From Pseudomonadota bacterium (GTDB lineage Bacteria > Pseudomonadota > Gammaproteobacteria > SZUA-229), in contig JADFWF010000083.1 in NCBI GenBank assembly GCA_015222965.1, forward strand, positions 1-10,864: a stretch of DNA of 10,864 bases, given 5' to 3'. A program made the position numbers and the translations under genes. Shown here one piece after another: positions 1-6,278 of this stretch. The notes under the pieces are model-generated. The model was not told the DNA's origin. It searched no databases and worked only from the letters and a program-made list of their open reading frames with translations. How positions within the stretch are numbered: the stretch's first letter is position 1; each line of letters opens with the position of its first letter.

Positions 1-110
1 CCATTGACCTGATAATAGGTAAGGATAACGGACACACTTACCAGCGGTGCAAGCACCATGAACAAGGTAAGCTGTGCGATGCTCCAACTATTCCAGAATG
101 GTCGTATCAT
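1..110 (-). CDS. Membrane-anchored protein, probable sensor kinase, N-terminal fragment
   Basis: This open frame starts with ATG at 110-108 and runs off the left edge, giving 36 complete codons. The protein begins MIRPFWNSWSIAQLTLFMV and continues into a hydrophobic stretch (about residues 13-31) that looks like a first transmembrane helix, then LTYYQVN. A short polar W/R-rich N-terminus followed at once by a membrane helix is usual in HAMP-type sensor histidine kinases. The frame is closed upstream by TAA at 146-144, so this ATG is the first possible start; no strong Shine-Dalgarno is visible. It lies 75 bp downstream of the response regulator on the same strand, which suggests a two-component pair in one operon. 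No catalytic domain lies inside the window, so a GGDEF protein or another membrane sensor is also possible. Confidence 0.55.
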   Translation of the reverse strand, partial: MIRPFWNSWSIAQLTLFMVLAPLVSVSVILTYYQVN

Positions 111-185
111 AATTCGTGAATGATATTTAACAGACGAGTGTCGTTAATTTGTCACTGTTGCAGAACATCGATAAGGCAGTGCAGG

Positions 186-824
186 CTATTCGAAAAGGCC
201 CGTTTTATTTGCAAATAAGACTGCCTGCGTTCTATTACTGACATCCAGCGACTTCAAGATTGCAGTGACATGAATCTTTACTGTGTTATCAGATAATCCC
301 AGAAGATTTGCTATCTCTTTATTTGACGAGCCTTTACACACTAGCTCCAGTACTTCTTTTTGCCGGTTGGTCAATGAATCAATTTTTTTATTGTCATCAT
401 TGCTTCCGCCATCTGCCTGTGACTCATTAATCTTGTCTATCAAGTCAGGTGAGATAAAAACCCCGCCCTCGATAACCAGGCGCAAGGCATTCACTAAATT
501 AGTTTTTCCAGATGTTTTGGTTATAAATGCAGATGCGCCAAAACCCATACATTTGCGCACATCATTTACATCTTCAGACGCGGTCAACATGGCGACTTTC
601 ATCTCGGGATATTCGACGATCGCGTTTTCCAGCAGTTTAAAACTTTTACCGTTTGGCAGGACCAGATCAAGCAACAGTACATCGATACGCTCCGACTGCA
701 GCACAGTTTGCACCTGCTGTTCATCTTCCGCCTCAAATATCACACCGTCCGGAATCAAATTCTGTAATGATTGCCGTATACCCTCACGGATCAGCTCATG
801 ATCGTCAGCGATTAAAATATTCAA
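186..824 (-). CDS. NarL/FixJ (LuxR-type) two-component response regulator
   Basis: A 212-residue DNA-binding response regulator, the usual length for the family. The receiver domain (about 1-120) shows the acidic pocket D7-D8, phosphoacceptor D53 in LLLDLVLP, T81 and K103, so it should be phosphorylatable. A polar linker rich in D, N and G (about 132-147) leads to a LuxR/GerE helix-turn-helix (about 148-203) with SLTNRQKEVLELV and NKEIANLLGLSDNTVKIHV. The start is TTG at 824-822. The frame is open upstream only to TAG at 848-846 and has no ATG; a GGGG run (complement of 832-835) sits 7 nt ahead, and the protein starting here has the standard MNILIADDHEL beginning. The likely partner is the truncated membrane protein just downstream. 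The target genes cannot be read from the sequence. Confidence 0.93.
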   Translation of the reverse strand: MNILIADDHELIREGIRQSLQNLIPDGVIFEAEDEQQVQTVLQSERIDVLLLDLVLPNGKSFKLLENAIVEYPEMKVAMLTASEDVNDVRKCMGFGASAFITKTSGKTNLVNALRLVIEGGVFISPDLIDKINESQADGGSNDDNKKIDSLTNRQKEVLELVCKGSSNKEIANLLGLSDNTVKIHVTAILKSLDVSNRTQAVLFANKTGLFE

Positions 825-831
825 TTGTTTG

Positions 832-835
832 CCCC
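832..835 (-). promoter_or_regulatory. Ribosome-binding site supporting a TTG start
   Basis: On the minus strand a GGGG run precedes the TTG codon at 824-822 by 7 nt. It supports TTG as the real start of the response regulator, since no in-frame ATG exists between it and the upstream stop. The nearby ATG at 837-835 is in another frame and meets a stop after 10 codons. Confidence 0.45.
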
Positions 836-855
836 ATACTTTGTTCTATCTAGTG

Positions 856-861
856 AGTATA
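856..861 (-). promoter_or_regulatory. Possible -10 box for the response regulator gene
   Basis: The minus strand reads TATACT here, about 32 nt upstream of the TTG start, a sensible distance for a short leader. No good -35 hexamer lies 16-18 nt further upstream; a TTGTCA is only 11 nt away. The call is therefore weak, and expression could instead depend on an activator or on readthrough from the phosphopantetheinyl transferase gene 128 bp upstream. Confidence 0.2.
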
Positions 862-952
862 AAACAGATTTCTGACAAGCCCAGTAAATACCATGTATAT
901 AAGGTGTTTCCCCACTATATTTTGAACAAACCGTAGGATAAGTGTTATTTTC

Positions 953-1693
953 TCAGGGAGTCACCTCAGACATCAGAACTTTCACCTCTTCCTGCGACTG
1001 ATAACCAACTGCCAGCACATGATCCGGGGTTGGCTCATACAGCCTGAAATGCCAATCATCACCCTTGTCATATGATGATTTTTGCCAGTTCAATCGAGCA
1101 CCAGAATTCTCTCTACCGATATCAAAATAAAACTGCTTTGAAGATCCCGCAAGCCCGATTCCCAGTGCTTTGACATAAGCCTCTCTCAGCGTCCATAAAC
1201 GGTAAAACTGCTGCTTTATTGTGTCATCTTTTAATTGCGCCAATTCCTCATCAGCAAACATACGCTGAGCGACCGACTTTAAGTTATTTTTTCTATGAAT
1301 ATATTCAGCATCAATACCACAAAGCTTTTTTAGCGTGACAACACAGGCAGACAAGCCGGAAGTATGCGTCAGATTAAAATAGACACCGGGTAACGCAGAT
1401 GAAGAGGATAACTGCGGTTTACCATGTTCATTATTTAAAAACTGCCACTGGGAAGCATGCACATCAGAATACCTGGACAGTGATTGCCGCAGTAATGCAT
1501 GCGAGACAAGATAACTGTGCCTGTCTGTATCAAAATGGAAACGATGATAACGTTCGGTCTCCTGCTCTGATAGCAGGGATTTGTATTCAGACAATTTAGA
1601 CTTATCCTCTATCAGAGGCGGCTGGCAAAACCAGACATGCACTTCTGTCTGCAGACGGTCAAAAAGGTTCGGTATAAGGCGGCTATCGGTCAT
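953..1693 (-). CDS. 4'-phosphopantetheinyl transferase, Sfp/EntD-like superfamily
   Basis: A 246-residue enzyme expected to transfer the phosphopantetheine arm of coenzyme A to a serine of an acyl-, peptidyl- or aryl-carrier protein in the cytoplasm. The length fits the two-subdomain Sfp group. Family motifs appear in order: FNLTHTSG (about 106-113), CGIDAEYI (about 125-132) with the metal-binding pair D128 and E130, and LWTLREAYVKALG (about 166-178) with W167, E171 and K175. The usual WxxKEA is WTLREA here, with Arg170 in place of Lys. The conserved GKP motif (about 91-93) is also present. The ATG at 1693 is the only Met near the N-terminus, although no convincing ribosome site precedes it. 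No polyketide, peptide-synthetase or fatty-acid gene is in the window, so the carrier protein substrate is unknown; a housekeeping or secondary-metabolism role are both possible. Confidence 0.92.
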   Translation of the reverse strand: MTDSRLIPNLFDRLQTEVHVWFCQPPLIEDKSKLSEYKSLLSEQETERYHRFHFDTDRHSYLVSHALLRQSLSRYSDVHASQWQFLNNEHGKPQLSSSSALPGVYFNLTHTSGLSACVVTLKKLCGIDAEYIHRKNNLKSVAQRMFADEELAQLKDDTIKQQFYRLWTLREAYVKALGIGLAGSSKQFYFDIGRENSGARLNWQKSSYDKGDDWHFRLYEPTPDHVLAVGYQSQEEVKVLMSEVTP

Positions 1694-1878
1694 ATAAAAA
1701 AGGCATACTCACTAACTATTCATTATTATGATGCAAGAAGATATTTTCCTCACATTAAAGCAGTAATTAAATTTGTTATTTGCGCCTGCATGCCCGCCTC
1801 ATCTCCTGAAACAGGTAAAAGCACCCATTTACCACACTGCAATACGCTCTTGTCTGAAGGACTGTTCTCGGCCAAAAA

Positions 1879-2000
1879 GAGAAGTTGGCAGTAGGCAGTT
1901 ATCAGTTTGCAGTTAAAAACTAAAAAGCTGCAAAGCCACAGGCTTTGTAGCGCAAGCTATGGTTTTGCTTTTACTGATGACTGCCAACTGCAAACTTCTC
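1879..2000. repeat. MITE-like 122-bp inverted-repeat element made of 7-nt units
   Basis: The outer arms 1879-1906 and 1973-2000 are inverted copies matching at 25 of 28 positions. The left arm splits into consecutive heptamers GAGAAGT, TGGCAGT, AGGCAGT, TATCAGT and TTGCAGT. The right arm, read on the minus strand, gives GAGAAGT, TTGCAGT, TGGCAGT and CATCAGT. The centre holds a second dyad, 1927-1937 against 1941-1951 (10 of 11 matches, 3-nt loop ACA), then a smaller GCAAG/TTTTGC hairpin at 1952-1968. No transposase is encoded and no target-site duplication is evident at the edges. The design suggests a non-autonomous dispersed repeat (MITE-like or REP-like) that can form a long cruciform or RNA hairpin. 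Copy number in the genome is unknown. Confidence 0.7.
1927..1951. repeat. Internal hairpin of the inverted-repeat element
   Basis: Arms GCTGCAAAGCC and GGCTTTGTAGC around a 3-nt ACA loop match at 10 of 11 positions. The hairpin lies in the centre of the 122-bp element and would cap the folded structure. There is no T-tract immediately after it on either strand, so it is not a normal intrinsic terminator. Confidence 0.6.
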
Positions 2001-2083
2001 CTAAGGCTCAGAAGCAGTCAACCGATCCTGACCTCCACTCTCAGATCACATTTGAAGTAATACAGTAAGCTAACGCTACAGCA

Positions 2084-3118
2084 TTAATCCTGCAACAGGT
2101 GCGCGATAGCTTCACCATAGAATGTCTTGGCCACATCCCAGCTGCCCGGATTGATAGCATCTACGATATCAGCATAAACGATCATCGGGCTCAAGCCATC
2201 GATATTTTCATCACCCGCAAAACTCGGCGACCAAAAACTCCTATACATACAGATCTCGCCATCTGTGTCTTCACGCAGACCACAAAAGTCCGCGAACTCT
2301 TTCTGCTTCACATCCGATGAAAAATACAGGCTGATCGATTCCGGTATCATAAACGGTGTTGATTTAGCGATAACGACTTCGCCACCCCACAGACCATGAA
2401 ATTCGGCCGGATTTGCAGTTTGCCACCAGTTTTCATTATCACTGGTATAACATGCCATGATCTGTTTCGGGCGCAACTTCTCCAGGTAACCATCCACCCA
2501 GCGTTCATACAACCTTTTTTTATTTATCAACCGCCGCTCACCGTCATCGAGAATATATCCGGATTCATACAGGTCATCGATAACAGGCCCCACACTGCCG
2601 AGCGCGATGTTCACCTTATTTGAAATATCCCGATAGGATGCCTGCAAGAATTGCGGCTGGTTAAATATGGCAAAAATCAACTTGAGGCCGGCGGCGTTAA
2701 ACGCTCGCCCACGGACGCGTTTACTACGCAATTGCGAGGATTTTTTACCCTTTACGTACAGGTCAAACTGCGCGCTTTTCAGCGATACATTGCCAACAGT
2801 ATCGACGAAAGAAATCGAACGCCGGCGCAATTTTTCAGCCATTACCGGATTAACAAAATCAGCAAACAATATAGCCGGCGCGGGCAATGATTTTATCTGC
2901 AGAATCAAAGAGTTAATATCTTTTTGCGGAGCCCAGGGCTGTGACAAAACCGTATAGGTCTGATCAAACCGGCTACTGCTTATCTGCACCTGACCATCAT
3001 CATTTACCACGGAGCTTGTGGCAGTGAACAATGACCCGTCTACAGCAGGGCCAAATTTCGGTTCAAGCAGGTTGTTTAACTGCTTTAACGCTTGTTGAAA
3101 TACCTGCTTCTTCTCCAT
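2084..3118 (-). CDS. Winged-helix regulator of the AbiEi-antitoxin-like (COG4861-type) family
   Basis: A 344-residue protein whose layout I recognise from the AbiEi_2/COG4861 group, transcriptional regulators related to antitoxins of type IV toxin-antitoxin systems. The N-terminal part (about 1-125) ends in the family pattern AEKLRRRSISFVDTVGNVSL, followed by LYVKGKK. A basic stretch (RSKRVRGR, 131-138) leads to a winged helix (about 140-200) with YRDISNKVNIALGSVGPVIDDLYESGYI. The C-terminal part (about 220-344) carries the family LWGGE motif (near 243-247) and a VYADIVDA motif near the end. Start ATG at 3118 has AGAGAG 6 nt upstream. There is no AbiEii-type nucleotidyltransferase beside it, so a stand-alone DNA-binding role is more likely than a toxin-antitoxin pair. 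A perfect inverted repeat 45 bp upstream of the start may be its own operator. The DNA-binding role is inferred from the fold; the target is unknown. Confidence 0.75.
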   Translation of the reverse strand: MEKKQVFQQALKQLNNLLEPKFGPAVDGSLFTATSSVVNDDGQVQISSSRFDQTYTVLSQPWAPQKDINSLILQIKSLPAPAILFADFVNPVMAEKLRRRSISFVDTVGNVSLKSAQFDLYVKGKKSSQLRSKRVRGRAFNAAGLKLIFAIFNQPQFLQASYRDISNKVNIALGSVGPVIDDLYESGYILDDGERRLINKKRLYERWVDGYLEKLRPKQIMACYTSDNENWWQTANPAEFHGLWGGEVVIAKSTPFMIPESISLYFSSDVKQKEFADFCGLREDTDGEICMYRSFWSPSFAGDENIDGLSPMIVYADIVDAINPGSWDVAKTFYGEAIAHLLQD

Positions 3119-3124
3119 TTATTT

Positions 3125-3130
3125 CTCTCT
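3125..3130 (-). promoter_or_regulatory. Ribosome-binding site of the winged-helix gene
   Basis: The minus strand reads AGAGAG in a purine-rich run, 6 nt before the ATG at 3118-3116. It supports that start. Confidence 0.5.
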
Positions 3131-3162
3131 TTTTTTAATAACAGTATATGCATACATTAAAG

Positions 3163-3183
3163 TTGTTCAGAATTATTGAACAA
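3163..3183. promoter_or_regulatory. Candidate operator: perfect 7-7-7 inverted repeat
   Basis: TTGTTCA and TGAACAA are exact inverted copies separated by GAATTAT. The 21-bp dyad has a spacing suited to a dimeric helix-turn-helix protein. It lies in the divergent intergenic region, 45 bp upstream of the winged-helix gene and 174 bp upstream of the GGDEF-EAL gene. An 8-bp perfect palindrome TATGCATA lies beside it at 3147-3154. The obvious candidate ligand is the neighbouring winged-helix protein acting on its own promoter, but this is inference from position. Confidence 0.5.
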
Positions 3184-3342
3184 ATCATACCATGTTAATA
3201 ATACATTGTTTTTTTAATTTCCGCCGCAATCAGAAATTATAAACATCACCGCTTTACTGGTCTAAGTTATACCGCTGATTTTTCAGACATTGCTATTTGA
3301 TTCAGCTATGCTCTAAACATCGACTACTAACTTTTATATTAT

Positions 3343-3347
3343 AAAGG
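3343..3347 (+). promoter_or_regulatory. Ribosome-binding site that decides a GTG start
   Basis: AAAGG stands 10 nt before the GTG at 3358-3360. The next in-frame ATG is codon 25, inside the first hydrophobic region and with no such site, so GTG is the better start for the GGDEF-EAL gene. Confidence 0.6.
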
Positions 3348-3357
3348 TCAAAACACT

Positions 3358-5460
3358 GTGCAAGACCCACTTTCCCATATAGAGGTACTCAGCACACAGG
3401 AGCTGTTTAAAACAGCCCTGTCCGCAAATATGTCTGTTATCGTGGGAACAGCGATCGTCGGCGCTTTTTTTTACCAGGAAGCAGGAAGTCAGCTAGCGTA
3501 CTGGATTATCTCGATGTTGATAATAACCTGTAGCCGCATCATCATTTCAAAATTTTATCTTATCGACCAGGCAGATGATTTTAAAAAACTCAGCCAAAGA
3601 TTCTGGCGGGATATTTATATCACTACCTCACTGATAGCCGGCACGCTGTGGGGCACACTCATATTTTTTATAACTACCGATGCCAGCCCGGTAACAGTCA
3701 GCATGTTTTATATTATCCTGGCTTCAGTCATGGCTGGATCTATAACTGTTCTCACCGTAGTGTTACCTGCCTTCTACGCATACACGACACCTGTTTTTTT
3801 AGCGATATTTGCATATTCCATAATGCTAAACACGAAACAGACCTTATATTTAGCTATCGCGTCCATCCTGTACTACGCATTTATTATCGGCGCAGGACGA
3901 TTGATAAACAAACGTTTCACACAAAATTTTTCTCTTCTTCTTGAAAATGACACGCTGATCTCAAAACTTCACGAACAGATTATTCAAAAAGAATTCGTCG
4001 AACAAAAATTAATCAACAATCAGCAGCAGCTTGAAGATACCGTTGAGCTACGCACAAAAGAACTCAGCGATATCAATGAAACATTGATCGATGAGATCAA
4101 TGAACGCCGCCGCATCGAATCAAATCTCAAGCATATCGCGCATCATGATGCATTAACCAATCTGCCAAACCGTCTTTTACTCGATGCACGCTTAACTCAC
4201 GCCATCGAACGCGCCAAACGTGAAGACCTGCAGGTCGCTGTCATGTTTATTGATCTTGATCATTTCAAAAACATCAATGACAGTCTCGGACACGATATCG
4301 GTGATCAGTTACTCGTCGCTATCAGCAAGCGGCTGCTTAACTGTGTGCGCGAAGACGATACTGTTGCTCGCTTAGGCGGCGATGAATTTATTATCATCAT
4401 CGAAGCGGTGCATGACATAGGTGACCTGGATGCCTTATTGAAAAAAATAATGAAAGTAACATCACAGGCAATTACCATCAACAATCACGAACTGAGCATC
4501 TCTGCCAGTATCGGTATCAGCACTTATCCCGATGATGGAAAAAATGCTGAACTGTTAATGCGAAATGCCGATGCTGCCATGTACCACGTCAAAGAAAATG
4601 GCCGCCATAAATACCATTTCTATACGCGTGATTTAACCACCGCAGCTTATGACCACGTAATCTTAGAAACCGAGTTAAAACACGCCATCGAAGAGGAGCA
4701 GCTACTGGTTTATTATCAGCCGCAAATATCATTAGAGACAAAAAAAATAGTTGGTGTAGAAGCACTGGTACGCTGGAAGCACCCCGATCTTGGCATACTC
4801 CCTCCAAATCAATTTCTATATATCGCAGAAAAAACCAACCTGATAAATAAGATCGGAAAAACTGTTCTAACCAGTGCGTGCCGGCAGATGGTTAAATGGA
4901 AACAGCAAGGTTTGCCAATCGAAACCGTCGCAGTTAACGTGGCAGGCAATCAGATCCACCATAGCGATCTGGTGGGCACCGTAAAATCTGTCCTGCAACA
5001 AACTAACTGTAAAACAGAATGGCTAGAGCTTGAGATAACTGAAGATTTTATCCTTGAAAAAACAACGCAGGCCATCTCCACGCTGCAGAGATTACGCGAC
5101 CTTGGCATCTCTCTTGCAATCGATGATTTCGGCACAGGTTACTCCTCACTGAGTTACTTAAAACAACTTCCCGTTAATAAATTAAAAATTGATCGCTCTT
5201 TCGTCAGCGACATAAGCAATGACATGGAAGACGCCGCCCTGGTGCAGGCTATCATTGCCATGGGTAAAAGTCTGAAGCTGAAACTGATCGCAGAAGGCGT
5301 TGAACATGGTTCGCATGAAATATTTTTAAAGGCACATGGTTGCGAATATGCACAGGGTTATTATTACTCCGAACCTGTGTCTGCAGAAGACATCGAAAAA
5401 ATGCTCGTCGATAAAGACGAACAACGTCGAAAAAACCTGAAACTAATCTCGAAGAAATAA
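3358..5460 (+). CDS. Membrane GGDEF-EAL cyclic-di-GMP turnover protein
   Basis: A 700-residue inner-membrane protein with both cyclic-di-GMP synthesis and breakdown modules. About six hydrophobic helices fill residues 25-180 (roughly 25-41, 46-66, 86-106, 113-136, 138-157, 161-180), an integral sensor region I cannot assign to a named MASE family. A charged, probably coiled-coil segment (about 190-255) links it to the GGDEF domain. That domain has HHDALTNLPNR, intact GGDEF at 340-344 and an inhibitory RxxD site at R331-D334, five residues before it. The EAL domain has EAL at 468-470, NVAGNQ near 527-532, LEITED near 558-563, DDFGTGYSS from 589, KIDRSF and IAEGVE, so the phosphodiesterase residues look complete. 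Both halves may be active; which dominates cannot be told. It is divergent from the winged-helix gene and convergent with the next gene, so it is probably transcribed alone. It shares near-identical motifs with the second GGDEF-EAL gene of this window. Confidence 0.94.
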   Translation: MQDPLSHIEVLSTQELFKTALSANMSVIVGTAIVGAFFYQEAGSQLAYWIISMLIITCSRIIISKFYLIDQADDFKKLSQRFWRDIYITTSLIAGTLWGTLIFFITTDASPVTVSMFYIILASVMAGSITVLTVVLPAFYAYTTPVFLAIFAYSIMLNTKQTLYLAIASILYYAFIIGAGRLINKRFTQNFSLLLENDTLISKLHEQIIQKEFVEQKLINNQQQLEDTVELRTKELSDINETLIDEINERRRIESNLKHIAHHDALTNLPNRLLLDARLTHAIERAKREDLQVAVMFIDLDHFKNINDSLGHDIGDQLLVAISKRLLNCVREDDTVARLGGDEFIIIIEAVHDIGDLDALLKKIMKVTSQAITINNHELSISASIGISTYPDDGKNAELLMRNADAAMYHVKENGRHKYHFYTRDLTTAAYDHVILETELKHAIEEEQLLVYYQPQISLETKKIVGVEALVRWKHPDLGILPPNQFLYIAEKTNLINKIGKTVLTSACRQMVKWKQQGLPIETVAVNVAGNQIHHSDLVGTVKSVLQQTNCKTEWLELEITEDFILEKTTQAISTLQRLRDLGISLAIDDFGTGYSSLSYLKQLPVNKLKIDRSFVSDISNDMEDAALVQAIIAMGKSLKLKLIAEGVEHGSHEIFLKAHGCEYAQGYYYSEPVSAEDIEKMLVDKDEQRRKNLKLISKK

Positions 5461-5467
5461 GCTCACT

Positions 5468-5920
5468 TTAATCCTCGCTCTCCGCTACCATAGCAGCATA
5501 CTTGAGGCTGTCACGCAGTTCTTTTATCTCATCATCCAGAGCGTTTTGCTGACACAGCAGTTGCGTCGATCTGCGTAGCGGACGCCCGTGTGTTTTTTCG
5601 AATTGTGACTCAAGCTGTTTAACCAGCTGCTGAACAGTCTCTTCAGGATATTCATTCAATTCCAGATGACTAAACAGCGCTTTATTGACATCGAAGGGGT
5701 AAAGGCTAAAGCGGTCAACGTAGGTTTCCACAAGTGACCAGAAAAAAGGCCGTACTTTACTGACCTCAAGATTCTTGTCGTTAAGTAATTTAATGGCAAG
5801 ATCGCCAAGCTCGGTCAGACCGAGTCGTGATAAATCTGCAGGGGGAGATGCTTCATCACGGCTCTGACTAAATTTGTCTTCCGCGTTCAGGACGGTGTTC
5901 TTGTGCTTATGAAGTTTCAA
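5468..5920 (-). CDS. Unrecognised small protein, 150 residues, TTG start
   Basis: I do not recognise a family. The 150-residue protein has a polar, basic then acidic N-terminus (about 1-30), a probably helical middle with VRPFFWSLVETYVDRFSLYPFDVNKALFSHL (56-86 in part), and a charged helical C-terminus with LDDEIKELRDSL (about 128-139). There is no signal peptide or membrane segment, so it is probably cytoplasmic. The start must be TTG at 5920-5918 or another rare codon: a stop (TAA, 5926-5924) lies just upstream and the only in-frame ATG is at codon 144. No clear ribosome site precedes the TTG. The gene converges on the GGDEF-EAL gene with only 7 bp between stop codons, so transcription may interfere. 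Coding character (long frame, ordered amino-acid use) supports it being real. Function unknown. Confidence 0.65.
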   Translation of the reverse strand: MKLHKHKNTVLNAEDKFSQSRDEASPPADLSRLGLTELGDLAIKLLNDKNLEVSKVRPFFWSLVETYVDRFSLYPFDVNKALFSHLELNEYPEETVQQLVKQLESQFEKTHGRPLRRSTQLLCQQNALDDEIKELRDSLKYAAMVAESED

Positions 5921-6054
5921 TGTTTATTACTATTTATTTCCGCTTGATTACAGAACACGAATTTACAATATAAAAAATCATCTGGCGCGCCACCATTAGA
6001 CTGCTAATTACAAATTAAATCAAGCCTTTATCTAAATTAACAAACTAATCATTC

Positions 6055-6077
6055 CTGCTAAATAGCAGTATTTTTTT
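6055..6077 (+). terminator. Possible weak intrinsic terminator-like hairpin
   Basis: CTGCTA and TAGCAG are exact inverted copies with 2 nt between them (5-bp stem and 4-nt loop if the inner pair opens), followed by TA and seven T residues on the plus strand. No plus-strand gene ends close by: the GGDEF-EAL gene stops about 600 bp upstream across an opposing gene. It could end readthrough RNA from that gene or an unseen small RNA. The stem is short and AT-containing, so confidence is low. Confidence 0.3.
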
Positions 6078-6185
6078 GCTGTCAATTATTCTTTAAAACC
6101 GATAAGCTTTCAAAAAAATAAATGCCATTTTAGCTGTCCATTTTTTTTACACTTTAAAACACAATAAAAAAAGAAATAATCCTAA

Positions 6186-6254
6186 GTATTTGAATACAAA
6201 AGATAATTTATATCTTGCATGATTATTGCATAATCATGTGGTGTACAACACATG
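6186..6254. promoter_or_regulatory. Cluster of four dyads upstream of the HDOD-kinase gene
   Basis: Four inverted repeats lie head to tail: GTATT-TG-AATAC (6186-6197), AAGATA-N5-TATCTT (6200-6216), CATGATTAT-TGC-ATAATCATG (6218-6238, perfect 9-bp arms) and CATGTG-G-TGTACA-A-CACATG (6235-6254, 18 of 20 positions symmetric). The last two share the CATG at 6235-6238, and CATG recurs at 6218, 6235 and 6251, spaced 17 and 16 bp. The cluster ends 98 bp before the kinase start. It may be an operator array for one or more dimeric regulators, or a structured leader RNA in which the last two hairpins compete. The dyads are direct observation; their role is inference. Confidence 0.5.
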
Positions 6255-6278
6255 CGTAACATACTCGATGACCAATGC

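Larger units (their letters stand above)
1694..2083. other. Non-coding gap with an inverted-repeat element
   Basis: This 390-base stretch lies between two minus-strand genes. I see no credible gene in it. An 85-codon plus-strand frame from 1637 to 1894 starts inside the phosphopantetheinyl transferase gene and ends inside the repeat, with low-complexity content. Bases 1694-1878 should hold the promoter of the phosphopantetheinyl transferase gene, but no strong -35/-10 pair stands out. Bases 1879-2000 are the heptad inverted-repeat element listed separately. Bases 2001-2083 show no strong terminator for the winged-helix gene. Confidence 0.7.

Noticed and set aside
283..801. 172-codon plus-strand open frame
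   Set aside because: It lies wholly antisense to the response regulator gene, has Ser-rich low-quality content and no recognisable motif; it is a shadow of the real gene.
835..837. ATG as start of the response regulator
   Set aside because: It is out of frame with the receiver domain and meets a stop after 10 codons; the TTG at 824-822 is in frame and has a GGGG site.
1637..1894. 85-codon plus-strand open frame reaching into the inverted repeat
   Set aside because: It starts antisense inside the phosphopantetheinyl transferase gene, ends within a repeat element, lacks a ribosome site and has no coherent protein character.
1879..2000. CRISPR-like repeats suggested by the repeated CAGT units
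   Set aside because: The units are only 7 nt, contiguous with no spacers, and arranged as an inverted repeat, which does not fit a CRISPR array.
2084..3118. Complete type IV toxin-antitoxin (AbiE) locus
   Set aside because: Only the AbiEi-like member is present; neither neighbour encodes a nucleotidyltransferase toxin.
3290..3319. Promoter TTGCTA/TAAACA for the membrane GGDEF-EAL gene
   Set aside because: The hexamers are poor matches with an 18-nt spacer in AT-rich DNA, not enough to call a promoter.
5983..5992. TGGCGCGCCA palindrome as an operator
   Set aside because: It is a perfect 10-bp palindrome in an AT-rich gap but short, isolated and compatible with chance or a restriction-type site; no further support.
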